Source: Terebella lapidaria
Lineage: Eukaryota; Annelida; Polychaeta; Terebellida; Terebellidae
DNA: 64,000 bases
Direction of reading: 5' to 3'
NCBI GenBank assembly: GCA_949152475.1
Contig: OX424560.1
Span: forward strand, 23,499,106-23,563,105
The notes under the pieces are model-generated. The model saw nothing but the letters and a program-made list of their open reading frames with translations, made no database searches and had not been told where the DNA came from. A program made the position numbers and the translations under genes. Below are positions 1 through 9,292 of the stretch, piece by piece (the stretch's first letter is position 1; each line of letters starts with the position of its first letter).

Positions 1-830
1 CGCGTGGGGGTTGGACATGACCAGGGCCCCACCCAGCACGAGTCCGGTTCCTTCGGCGAAACTGCTCACGGGTTGCACTATACACGGTCGACCATCGAGG
101 GGCATGCGGGGACGACGCGGCCTCGCCTCAATGATCATCTCACTCATTGGCGGCACTACTACAGTGCACGCCACCTGCATTTGAAATGAATGCATCGGGC
201 CCGAGCGGAAGAGAAAGTGTATGTCCTCTCCCATCCGGAATTCGCCAGCACTAAAGTTGGCAGTCACCCGGTGGACCCGTAGAAAATTCATTCCAATAAT
301 CCCGGCCACTCCGATATCCGCAACGATTGCCTCTGTCAGATACACCTTGTCCCCAAGGGTAATAGGCAGATCGATGATGCCGTGGATACGAATGCGGTTG
401 TCTCCCGCTCCGTAGAGCTTGTACGGTCCGGATCCCGCAACTCAAGGTTGCGGAGCGCGGGCTCCTTCCTGAACGTTCCTGCGGCAACGAGGGTCACCTC
501 CAAACCAGAGTCTACGAGGAACCGGACCGGCTCCCGTCCGAATGACAGGGGCAGGTACCAGCAGGGGTCCCTCACCAGCGCGCAGGTAGGGCGATACCGT
601 TCGCACGCGCTGGGCTCATCTACGGAGTCCTCACCATCCGCCTCAGCCGCGGAGGAGCTAGACTGATCCCCAAGGACTACTTCCGGAGAAGTCATATCAA
701 CTTGAGGTTCGTCCTGCCCATCAGCGGGTGGGGCGGCATCTTTTGCCACGTAACAACTATCCCCGGACGTAGTGTTGGTCGCCACCACGTCCGGATCTAG
801 TTTCCCTGAGTTTCTCCGGCCGCCGTGTTG

Positions 831-2851
831 TTAGAGGGGGCGGCGGCCTGCGGTCTCCCCGGAACGTCCAATTCTGAGTCTGAGCACGAATCCGCGACTT
901 GCTGCACAGCCAGGATTCTTGCACTTATGACAACGGGACAGGCCGTCCGCGTTGCCGTGCAATTTACCAGCGCGATGCTCTATCTGCATGTCATACTCCT
1001 GGAGTTTGACGAGCCACCGCGCCACCAAACCATCGGCCTCACTATAGTTGAGGAGCCATCTCAGCGAACTGTGATCAGTCCGCAAGCGGAAATGGCGTCC
1101 CAACAAGTAATGCCGGAACCGCTTGGTCATCGTAACCACCACGAGCAATTCGCGATGAGTGGTACAGTAGTTCATTTGAGAGCGGCTCAAGGCCACACTC
1201 GCATAAGCTACTACCCGCTCTTGCCCGTCCACGATCTGCGAGAGGACACCGCCGAGTGCAAAGTTACTCGCGTCAGTGTCCAGGATGAGCTCGCAGTCCG
1301 GACGAGTGTGCTGCAGCACCGGGGCCGCTACCAAGGCCTGCCGGAGTCCCGAGAAGGCGTCAGCCTGCTCGGCGGACCAAACAAAATCGGCGCTCTTTTC
1401 CGTGAGGATAGTAAGGGGACACGCGATCTCCGCAAAGCCGCGAATAAACCTGCGGTGGTAGCTCGCAAAGCCCAAGAAGGACCTCACGTCCGCCACATTA
1501 CATGACGGAGGCCATTTCTGTACGGCCGCCACCTTTGCGGGGTCTGGTCTCACTCCGGTGCCCGTTACCATGAAGCCCAAGTACAGGATTTCCTGCGCGA
1601 ATAGTTCGCACTTACTTGGCTTCAATTTAAGCCCTGCTCCGCGGATGCGATGGAGCACCATCTGGAGGTTGGTGAGGGTTTCCTCGAACGACCGACCATA
1701 CACGACGACATCGTCGATGTAGACCATACATCGCTTCCAGAGGAACCCTTTAAGTACCATCTCCATGAGGCGCTCGAACGTCGCTGGTGCGTTACAGAGC
1801 CCGAACAGCATTACCTTGAATTGGTAGAGCCCGTTCTTGGTAACGAAGGCAGTCTTCGCCCGATCACTCTCCTCCATCTCCACCTGCCAATACCCGGAGG
1901 CCATATCCAAAGCACAGAAATAGTGCGACCCGGCCAGGGCATCGAAGGTATCTTCAATGTGCGGGAGAGGATATGAGTCCTTCCGCGTGGCATCGTTGAG
2001 TTTCCGATAGTCCACGCAGAACCTCCACGAGCCGTCCTTCTTCTTCACCATAACCACCGGACTGGCCCAAGGGCTGTCACTGGGTTCGATGATGTCCAAG
2101 TCGAGCATCTTTTGCACCTCCTGGTCTATGACCTCTTGGTGCACTATCGCTGCCCGACAGGACGCTGCTTGAGAGGACGTTCGTCCACGAGGTCGATGCG
2201 GTGTTTGGCGACGTCAGTCTTGCCAACCGCACCATCAGGACCCATGAACACATCCGCATACTGCCGCAGCAGTTTGCGGAGCGCTTGGCGCTGCTCTTCA
2301 TCCAACCAGTCCTTCGGAACCCGAGATTCCAAATGGTCCGGCAGGGTGAACGGGTCATCTCCGGCGGACGCCGCCGCGCACGCAGCGCGGCAGACAGGAT
2401 CGTCGGGGAGGACACGGCTCGAGGACGCGGGAGTAGCAGTAGCTGCTATGCATCCACGCCGCAGTACAATCGGAGCATCCGTAGGATTCACCACAAGGAT
2501 GGGCATCGCGTGGGGGTTGGACATGACCAGGGCCCCACCCAGCACGAGTCCGGTTCCTTCGGTGAAACTGCTCACGGGTTGCACTATACACGGTCGACCA
2601 TCGAGGGGCATGCGGGGACGACGCGGCCTCGCCTCAATGATCATCTCACTCATTGGCGGCACTACTACAGTGCACGCCACCTGCATTTGAAATGAATGCA
2701 TCGGGCCCGAGCGGAAGAGAAAGTGTATGTCCTCTCCCATCCGGAATTCGCCAGCACTAAAGTTGGCAGTCACCCGGTGGACCCGTAGAAAATTCATTCC
2801 AATAATCCCGGCCACTCCGATATCCGCAACGATTGCCTCTGTCAGATACAC
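831..2851 (-). other. Second copy of the protease/RT/RNase H block
   Basis: This is a near-identical copy of 3337-5358, one repeat unit (about 2506 bp) to the left, read here in two overlapping frames. The same RT and RNase H motifs are visible. It belongs to the tandem array of retroelement 1 and is treated as a fossil copy. Confidence 0.75.
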
Positions 2852-3336
2852 CTTGTCCCCAAGGGTAATAGGCAGATCGATGATGCCGTGGATACGAATG
2901 CGGTTGTCTCCCGCTCCGTAGAGCTTGTACGGTCCGGATCCCGCAACTCAAGGTTGCGGAGCGCGGGCTCCTTCCTGAACGTTCCTGCGGCAACGAGGGT
3001 CACCTCCAAACCAGAGTCTACGAGGAACCGGACCGGCTCCCGTCCGAATGACAGGGGCAGGTACCAGCAGGGGTCCCTCACCAGCGCGCAGGTAGGGCGA
3101 TACCGTTCGCACGCGCTGGGCTCATCTACGGAGTCCTCACCATCCGCCTCAGCCGCGGAGGAGCTAGACTGATCCCCAAGGACTACTTCCGGAGAAGTCA
3201 TATCAACTTGAGGTTCGTCCTGCCCATCAGCGGGTGGGGCGGCATCTTTTGCCACGTAACAACTATCCCCGGACGTAGTGTTGGTCGCCACCACGTCCGG
3301 ATCTAGTTTCCCTGAGTTTCTCCGGCCGCCGTGTTG

Positions 3337-5358
3337 TTAGAGGGGGCGGCGGCCTGCGGTCTCCCCGGAACGTCCAATTCTGAGTCTGAGCACGAATCCG
3401 CGACTTGCTGCACAGCCAGGATTCTTGCACTTATGACAACGGGACAGGCCGTCCGCGTTGCCGTGCAATTTACCAGCGCGATGCTCTATCTGCATGTCAT
3501 ACTCCTGGAGTTTGACGAGCCACCGCGCCACCAAACCATCGGCCTCACTATAGTTGAGGAGCCATCTCAGCGAACTGTGATCAGTCCGCAAGCGGAAATG
3601 GCGTCCCAACAAGTAATGCCGGAACCGCTTGGTCATCGTAACCACCACGAGCAATTCGCGATGAGTGGTACAGTAGTTCATTTGAGAGCGGCTCAAGGCC
3701 ACACTCGCATAAGCTACTACCCGCTCTTGCCCGTCCACGATCTGCGAGAGGACACCGCCGAGTGCAAAGTTACTCGCGTCAGTGTCCAGGATGAGCTCGC
3801 AGTCCGGACGAGTGTGCTGCAGCACCGGGGCCGCTACCAAGGCCTGCCGGAGTCCCGAGAAGGCGTCAGCCTGCTCGGCGGACCAAACAAAATCGGCGCT
3901 CTTTTCCGTGAGGATAGTAAGGGGACACGCGATCTCCGCAAAGCCGCGAATAAACCTGCGGTGGTAGCTCGCAAAGCCCAAGAAGGACCTCACGTCCGCC
4001 ACATTACATGACGGAGGCCATTTCTGTACGGCCGCCACCTTTGCGGGGTCTGGTCTCACTCCGGTGCCCGTTACCATGAAGCCCAAGTACAGGATTTCCT
4101 GCGCGAATAGTTCGCACTTACTTGGCTTCAATTTAAGCCCTGCTCCGCGGATGCGATGGAGCACCATCTGGAGGTTGGTGAGGGTTTCCTCGAACGACCG
4201 GCCATACACGACGACATCGTCGATGTAGACCATACATCGCTTCCAGAGGAACCCTTTAAGTACCATCTCCATGAGGCGCTCGAACGTCGCTGGTGCGTTA
4301 CAGAGCCCGAACAGCATTACCTTGAATTGGTAGAGCCCGTTCTTGGTAACGAAGGCAGTCTTCGCCCGATCACTCTCCTCCATCTCCACCTGCCAATACC
4401 CGGAGGCCATATCCAAAGCACAGAAATAGTGCGACCCGGCCAGGGCATCAAAGGTATCTTCAATGTGCGGGAGAGGATATGAGTCCTTCCGCGTGGCATC
4501 GTTGAGTTTCCGATAGTCCACGCAGAACCTCCACGAGCCGTCCTTCTTCTTCACCATAACCACCGGACTGGCCCAAGGGCTGTCACTGGGTTCGATGATG
4601 TCCAAGTCGAGCATCTTTTGCACCTCCTGGTCTATGACCTCTTGGTGCACTATCGCTGCCCGACGAAGACGCTGCTTGAGAGGACGTTCGTCCACGAGGT
4701 CGATGCGGTGTTTGGCGACGTCAGTCTTGCCAACCGCACCATCAGGACCCATGAACACATCCGCATACTGCCGCAGCAGTTTGCGGAGCGCTTGGCGCTG
4801 CTCTTCATCCAACCGGTCCTTCGGAACCCGAGATTCCAAATGGTCCGGCAGGGTGAACGGGTCATCTCCGGCGGACGCCGCCGCGCACGCAGCGCGGCAG
4901 ACAGGATCGTCGGGGAGGACACGGCTCGAGGACGCGGGAGTAGCAGTAGCTGCTATGCATCCACGCCGCAGTACAATCGGAGCATCCGTAGGATTCACCA
5001 CAAGGATGGGCATCGCGTGGGGGTTGGACATGACCAGGGCCCCACCCAGCACGAGTCCGGTTCCTTCGGCGAAACTGCTCACGGGTTGCACTATACACGG
5101 TCGACCATCGAGGGGCATGCGGGGACGACGCGGCCTCGCCTCAATGATCATCTCACTCATTGGCGGCACTACTACAGTGCACGCCACCTGCATTTGAAAT
5201 GAATGCATCGGGCCCGAGCGGAAGAGAAAGTGTATGTCCTCTCCCATCCGGAATTCGCCAGCACTAAAGTTGGCAGTCACCCGGTGGACCCGTAGAAAAT
5301 TCATTCCAATAATCCCGGCCACTCCGATATCCGCAACGATTGCCTCTGTCAGATACAC
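3337..5358 (-). CDS. Reverse transcriptase/RNase H of retroelement 1
   Basis: This 673-residue frame starts in the C-terminal part of the protease (IIGMNFL) and continues into reverse transcriptase. Landmarks are SPVVMVKKKDGSWRFCVDYR, the catalytic YIDDVV (about 4206-4236), then the RNase H domain with DTDASNFALGG and RTDHSSLRWLL. It ends in a short cysteine-containing tail. In the window it is followed by another copy of the protease-RT block rather than by integrase. Confidence 0.8.
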   Translation of the reverse strand: MYLTEAIVADIGVAGIIGMNFLRVHRVTANFSAGEFRMGEDIHFLFRSGPMHSFQMQVACTVVVPPMSEMIIEARPRRPRMPLDGRPCIVQPVSSFAEGTGLVLGGALVMSNPHAMPILVVNPTDAPIVLRRGCIAATATPASSSRVLPDDPVCRAACAAASAGDDPFTLPDHLESRVPKDRLDEEQRQALRKLLRQYADVFMGPDGAVGKTDVAKHRIDLVDERPLKQRLRRAAIVHQEVIDQEVQKMLDLDIIEPSDSPWASPVVMVKKKDGSWRFCVDYRKLNDATRKDSYPLPHIEDTFDALAGSHYFCALDMASGYWQVEMEESDRAKTAFVTKNGLYQFKVMLFGLCNAPATFERLMEMVLKGFLWKRCMVYIDDVVVYGRSFEETLTNLQMVLHRIRGAGLKLKPSKCELFAQEILYLGFMVTGTGVRPDPAKVAAVQKWPPSCNVADVRSFLGFASYHRRFIRGFAEIACPLTILTEKSADFVWSAEQADAFSGLRQALVAAPVLQHTRPDCELILDTDASNFALGGVLSQIVDGQERVVAYASVALSRSQMNYCTTHRELLVVVTMTKRFRHYLLGRHFRLRTDHSSLRWLLNYSEADGLVARWLVKLQEYDMQIEHRAGKLHGNADGLSRCHKCKNPGCAASRGFVLRLRIGRSGETAGRRPL

Positions 5359-5801
5359 CTTGTCCCCAAGGGTAATAGGCAGATCGATGATGCCGTGGAT
5401 ACGAATGCGGTTGTCTCCCGCTCCGTAGAGCTTGTACGGTCCGGATCCCGCAACTCAAGGTTGCGGAGCGCGGGCTCCTTCCTGAACGTTCCTGCGGCAA
5501 CGAGGGTCACCTCCAAACCAGAGTCTACGAGGAACCGGACCGGCTCCCGTCCGAATGACAGGGGCAGGTACCAGCAGGGGTCCCTCACCAGCGCGCAGGT
5601 AGGGCGATACCGTTCGCACGCGCTGGGCTCATCTACGGAGTCCTCACCATCCGCCTCAGCCGCGGAGGAGCTAGACTGATCCCCAAGGACTACTTCCGGA
5701 GAAGTCATATCAACTTGAGGTTCGTCCTGCCCATCAGCGGGTGGGGCGGCATCTTTTGCCACGTAACAACTATCCCCGGACGTAGTGTTGGTCGCCACCA
5801 C
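5349..5801 (-). CDS. Aspartic protease segment of retroelement 1
   Basis: This 150-residue frame contains the retropepsin-like motif FLVDSGLEVTLV with the active-site DSG. It lies between the gag frame (overlap with 5770-7716) and the RT frame (overlap with 3337-5358), the usual Ty3/gypsy position. Expression by frameshifting or read-through is known for the family. Copies of the same segment recur at 2842-3294 and 336-788 because of the tandem duplication. Confidence 0.65.
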   Translation of the reverse strand: MVATNTTSGDSCYVAKDAAPPADGQDEPQVDMTSPEVVLGDQSSSSAAEADGEDSVDEPSACERYRPTCALVRDPCWYLPLSFGREPVRFLVDSGLEVTLVAAGTFRKEPALRNLELRDPDRTSSTERETTAFVSTASSICLLPLGTRCI

Positions 5802-7716
5802 GTCCGGATCTAGTTTCCCTGCCGTGGGTTCCGACCTCGCTGTCCCGGAGGACCAGGCCGGAAGGAATCATCTGCGCGGCGCCGAAATCGTATTCCTCCA
5901 TGTCGCACTCGTCCGAGGACGAGCACGGCGCAGCGACTGGTGCCGCATGTGCGGGCATCCCTGTGGAGGGTGCCGGCGCACTAACCCACTGCGGGGCGGG
6001 TTCCCGGACGACCGGGTCCTGCCACAGGGTTACCTGCGACGCTTCAGCCGGAGGAGGGGTCGCCGCCTGCACGGAAACAGCCGAGGCCGGAGGCAACTGT
6101 CTAGGGCAGACAGCTACCTCGAGAGCAAGTGCGGAGTCTATCGCCTCCTCCATCGATCGCTTTTCATGGGTGGTCAGCCCGTATGCTAAGTGGTAAGGCT
6201 GGCCATCGATGAACTGATCGATCAGCATCGTTTCAAACCGTCTGGAGTCCATGTCCGGATAAGCTCTCCGGCCGAGTATGCGCAGGTTAAACGCATAGTC
6301 TGTCACGGACTCAGTCGGTTGGTGGGTACGCGCCTGGAACTCTCGTTCAGACTGCCGCCGATTGGTCGTCGGCGTGAACAGCAGGCGAAGTTGACGGGCA
6401 ACCTCGCCGAAGGTCACTGTTCCCACCGGCAGACACGGCATCACGCGGAGAGCTTTTCCTTCCAAGCTCCCCGCGAGGACATGTCCAGCTTCATGCTGGG
6501 ACCATCCTTCGTACACGGCGGTACGCCACACTTGGAGTAAGTAGTCCTCCAAGTCGGCGTTATCCCCGTTGAACCGTTTCCGCCACGAAGAGTGGTCGGG
6601 CCCGTCATCGCGTTTGTTACGCGCCCGACGTGCGGTCCCGGCTCCGGGGTCGTCCGTGTACAGCGGCAAGGTCCGCGAGCTACCCACGCCTGCGACGGAG
6701 TCTGCCGGAGCAAACATCGACGCCGCGGACATGGGAGCAGGAAAGCTCACGTTTGCCGCCGGGGTCATTCCCGCTAAAAACCCACTCTGGCTAGGTGCGG
6801 GCGGGGCTCCCATCGAACCTACTGGGTAGGCTCCAGATGGGGCGGCAAAGCTTGGGGCCGAAGCCGCCTGTTGCCACTGCCCGTCCGACACACTGTACGC
6901 GCCAGGGTAAGTAGACCACTTGGCTTGCGCTCCAACCGTCGGAACGGTTGACGCGGTCGCCAACGCGGTGCCTCCGAGCCGCGGAGCAGGCGCGGGTCCC
7001 ATTGCGGGGGCCACTGGCGCCTGCGGACTCGGCAGGACTTGGGGAGGGGCCATGGGCCCAGTCATCCCCGGACTAAATGCGGCCGACGGATCGACGCTCG
7101 GAGGCGGCTGATTCCGTTTGAACTGTACAAGCGCCTCGGATATCAGCCACCTCTCCCTCTCCGTCAAAGGCCCCGAGTTGCCTTGTGACAGCGGAGAGGG
7201 GGAACGGTTCCGCCGGTCTGATCGTCCCTGGTGGGGCGACCGGGCGCGGTCATAGCGCCCTAGAGGAGCCAGCTCACTAAGAGTGTTAGTGAGCTGGTCC
7301 ATTCCGCCTGATGCGGACCGCCTGGAGTCCCCGCCGGGAGCCCTCGCAAGAGCTCCTCCGGCCGGAGGTGGCATCCAGTAGCACTGGTCCGCTTGCCCGG
7401 AGGTACTCGCGCCACCTCCTCCGGCCGGAGGTGGCATCCAGTAGCACTGGTCCGCTTGCCCGGAGGTACTCGCGCCGGCGTCCACTCGATCCCGGACATC
7501 CGGAGATGTCCCCTGAAAGAGCGTCGCCTGCCACGACTGCCGGCCGGACTTAGGCGGGCGCCGTGTAGCGCCGTTGCCAGCTCCATCTACCGCGCCTGAC
7601 GGATCAGGGCCAGGCCCTGATCGCAACCTCGGTTGCGGCCCCTCGGGGCGCGACTCTACGTCCGGAGACGGAGCCAGGGACGCCGGAGTCGACTCTGTAG
7701 ACGGGGTTTTGTCCAC
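5770..7716 (-). CDS. Gag polyprotein of retroelement 1
   Basis: This 648-residue frame is proline/alanine/serine-rich in its first half. It then has a gag-like core (about residues 360-520) with alpha-helical capsid-type sequence around the motif SWRKRFNGDNADLEDYL. No CCHC zinc knuckle is visible. It lies directly downstream of the LTR and primer-binding site and overlaps the start of the protease segment, as expected for Gag of a Ty3/gypsy element. A 63-bp tandem duplication in the N-terminal part repeats the peptide TSGQADQCYWMPPPAGG. It is treated as a fossil of a mobile element, not a host gene. Confidence 0.7.
   Translation of the reverse strand: MDKTPSTESTPASLAPSPDVESRPEGPQPRLRSGPGPDPSGAVDGAGNGATRRPPKSGRQSWQATLFQGTSPDVRDRVDAGASTSGQADQCYWMPPPAGGGGASTSGQADQCYWMPPPAGGALARAPGGDSRRSASGGMDQLTNTLSELAPLGRYDRARSPHQGRSDRRNRSPSPLSQGNSGPLTERERWLISEALVQFKRNQPPPSVDPSAAFSPGMTGPMAPPQVLPSPQAPVAPAMGPAPAPRLGGTALATASTVPTVGAQAKWSTYPGAYSVSDGQWQQAASAPSFAAPSGAYPVGSMGAPPAPSQSGFLAGMTPAANVSFPAPMSAASMFAPADSVAGVGSSRTLPLYTDDPGAGTARRARNKRDDGPDHSSWRKRFNGDNADLEDYLLQVWRTAVYEGWSQHEAGHVLAGSLEGKALRVMPCLPVGTVTFGEVARQLRLLFTPTTNRRQSEREFQARTHQPTESVTDYAFNLRILGRRAYPDMDSRRFETMLIDQFIDGQPYHLAYGLTTHEKRSMEEAIDSALALEVAVCPRQLPPASAVSVQAATPPPAEASQVTLWQDPVVREPAPQWVSAPAPSTGMPAHAAPVAAPCSSSDECDMEEYDFGAAQMIPSGLVLRDSEVGTHGRETRSGRGGDQHYVRG
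7353..7476. repeat. 63-bp tandem duplication inside gag
   Basis: Two adjacent, essentially identical 63-bp units (7353-7415 and 7416-7476) lie in the N-terminal part of the gag frame. The period is a multiple of three, so the reading frame is kept. Confidence 0.85.
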
Positions 7717-7970
7717 GGAGGTCTCCGCACGTACCTTACTACCGCCGGAGTCATCCGAAGATTTCTCACGGCGGTCGTCGCTCGACCGGGTGCGGTCCGC
7801 GACGTTTCCACCCGTTTCCCCCCCTTGGGTTCATCGACCTTGTCTTTGTCTTTATCTCTTTCTTTCATCATCTTTCCTGAGACGTCCTTGAGGAGCGGGC
7901 GATCCCCAGGGACGAAGGAGGCTACAACACTGTGACGGTAGGCTGCGATGGAACACTGTCGGACTGATCC

Positions 7971-7984
7971 TGGTCACGGCACCA
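7971..7984 (-). other. Primer-binding site of retroelement 1
   Basis: On the minus strand the sequence TGGTGCCGTGACCA lies one base inside the LTR. Starting with TGG and sitting next to the LTR is the standard arrangement for a tRNA primer-binding site in LTR elements. The matching tRNA was not determined. Confidence 0.65.
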
Positions 7985-7985
7985 A

Positions 7986-8595
7986 TGTAAAGTTATTGAC
8001 TATCGTCCGCTCTTCGGGATCCTCGAGGATAGTCCTCTCACCACGAGTCCTTGCGGACGCGCATCCGCTATTCCGGATCCTTGTGGCGGCGCCGCTCACC
8101 GGAGGTCACTGCGGACACGGTAACCACTCTATCATTAACAGTAACCAGGTAACAGCCCACCCGACACTCCCAGGCCTACGGACACCGTTCAGAAACTGGT
8201 TCATCACCACGGTGTTAACTGGAGGGGCCTGGCGAGCCGCGGTCTGCCTCGGGGACGGAACCCCGTACAGTCCGACATGCTGGCCAGAGCCTATGTCACA
8301 TGTCCCGGGAAGGGAGAGAACTGGCGATCCACAGGGCTTGCGCCCCCGAGTCAGCAACTTGTCTCTCCCAGCCCGGGCCTCCCCATGGAAATCGTCCACA
8401 GGGCTCTAAGAGCCCACTACTCGCGACCAGGGAGCACAAAGCTCATGGTGAGCCTTGCGTGTGTCCTAGTCACTCTCTCTCGGACAATCTCCTCGATCGA
8501 GTAGCTTTCAGTGTATATATAATACACCACAAGCTGTAGGACGCACGCGAGGTATAATCAAACCATTGTTATAGTTTACTGGAACGTAAATTACA
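7986..8595 (-). repeat. 5' LTR of retroelement 1
   Basis: The 610-bp segment is bounded by perfect short inverted termini, TGTAA at 7986 and TTACA ending at 8595. Its inner edge is one base away from a primer-binding site that begins TGG on the minus strand, which fixes the boundary. The partner LTR is outside the window, so identity between the two LTRs cannot be used for dating. The next five bases (8596-8600, ATGCG) would be the target-site duplication if the other end matches. Confidence 0.75.
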
Positions 8596-8603
8596 ATGCG
8601 TTG

Positions 8604-9189
8604 TGTCACGTATCAGCAACAGGAAAACAAACACATTGTATATTAATGAACTTTAATCACACTCAAAACATCAGATACACACACATTCATGCACACAGGG
8701 AAACAGTTGAAGATATGAGTCCGCGATACACAATCGGCCGGCGTGCGGCTCGGCACGTAATCACAGTTCCAGTTTCATACACACACGCGATTCCGCTTGT
8801 TACACACGCGCGATTCCGCTTGTTTACAAATGTCCACAAAGATCACCGAATTCCGTTAACTCGGCAAGATGTCATATCCTCGGTGATTCCGGCGTAAGGT
8901 CCATCCAAAAATATGTTATAGTTTCCAAATATAATTCATCACAAATGTCCAAATAGCTTCCAGAAATATATAGCAATCCGATTTAGCAGTCCATGACTTG
9001 CCGTCTGCGCGGTCGAAGTCTCTCTCTCTAGCTCTCGGGCAGGCGGTGAAGTTTTATCCGCCCAACGCGGAATCCAGCAGCTCACACACTCAGGCACACA
9101 AAAAACATCAAAAGAAAAATTCTCGGCCGGGAAAGTTTTCTGGCCGGCTCGCGGGCCAAACACTCGCAGCTAATCACATATGCATCACA
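8604..9189 (-). repeat. 3' LTR of retroelement 2
   Basis: On the minus strand it starts TGTGATGCATATG and ends CGTGACA. It matches 14202-14787 over its whole length with one difference noticed. Confidence 0.92.
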
Positions 9190-9199
9190 CCTCCCCACC
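9190..9199 (-). other. Polypurine tract of retroelement 2
   Basis: On the minus strand GGTGGGGAGG directly abuts the start of the 3' LTR. This is the position and composition expected for the plus-strand primer of reverse transcription. Confidence 0.65.
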
Positions 9200-9292
9200 T
9201 AACGAAAAAAGTTGGAACAACTTTTTACCAAACTCCAAAAACTCTAAAAATTACAGGAGAAATATCATCATCGACACATACAAAAAAACCCA

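Larger units (their letters stand above)
1..5819. repeat. Tandem array of 2.5-kb pol units
   Basis: The sequence starting CGCGTGGGGG at position 1 recurs at 2507 and at 5014, giving periods of 2506 and 2507 bp. The left two copies join RNase H of one unit to protease of the next near 812-831 and 3319-3337. The rightmost copy instead runs into gag at about 5820. Roughly 2.3 units are visible, and only scattered single-base differences were noticed between them. Confidence 0.9.
1..8595 (-). mobile_element. Ty3/gypsy LTR retroelement 1 with tandemly repeated pol
   Basis: This is a minus-strand LTR element running off the left window edge. From its 5' end it has an LTR (7986-8595), a primer-binding site (7971-7984), a Gag frame (5770-7716), a protease segment (5349-5801) and reverse transcriptase plus RNase H (3337-5358). 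Instead of continuing to integrase, the pol block is followed by further copies of itself (about 831-3319 and the start of the window). The copies are nearly identical by eye, so the duplication is recent or is an assembly artefact. Integrase and the 3' LTR are not in the window. The family call rests on the RT motif YIDD, the FCVDYRKLN motif and the DSG protease motif. Confidence 0.85.

Noticed and set aside
825-1505. Long plus-strand frame (226 residues), repeated at 3331-4011
   Set aside because: It is antisense to the RT/RNase H region of retroelement 1 and has no protein-family features.
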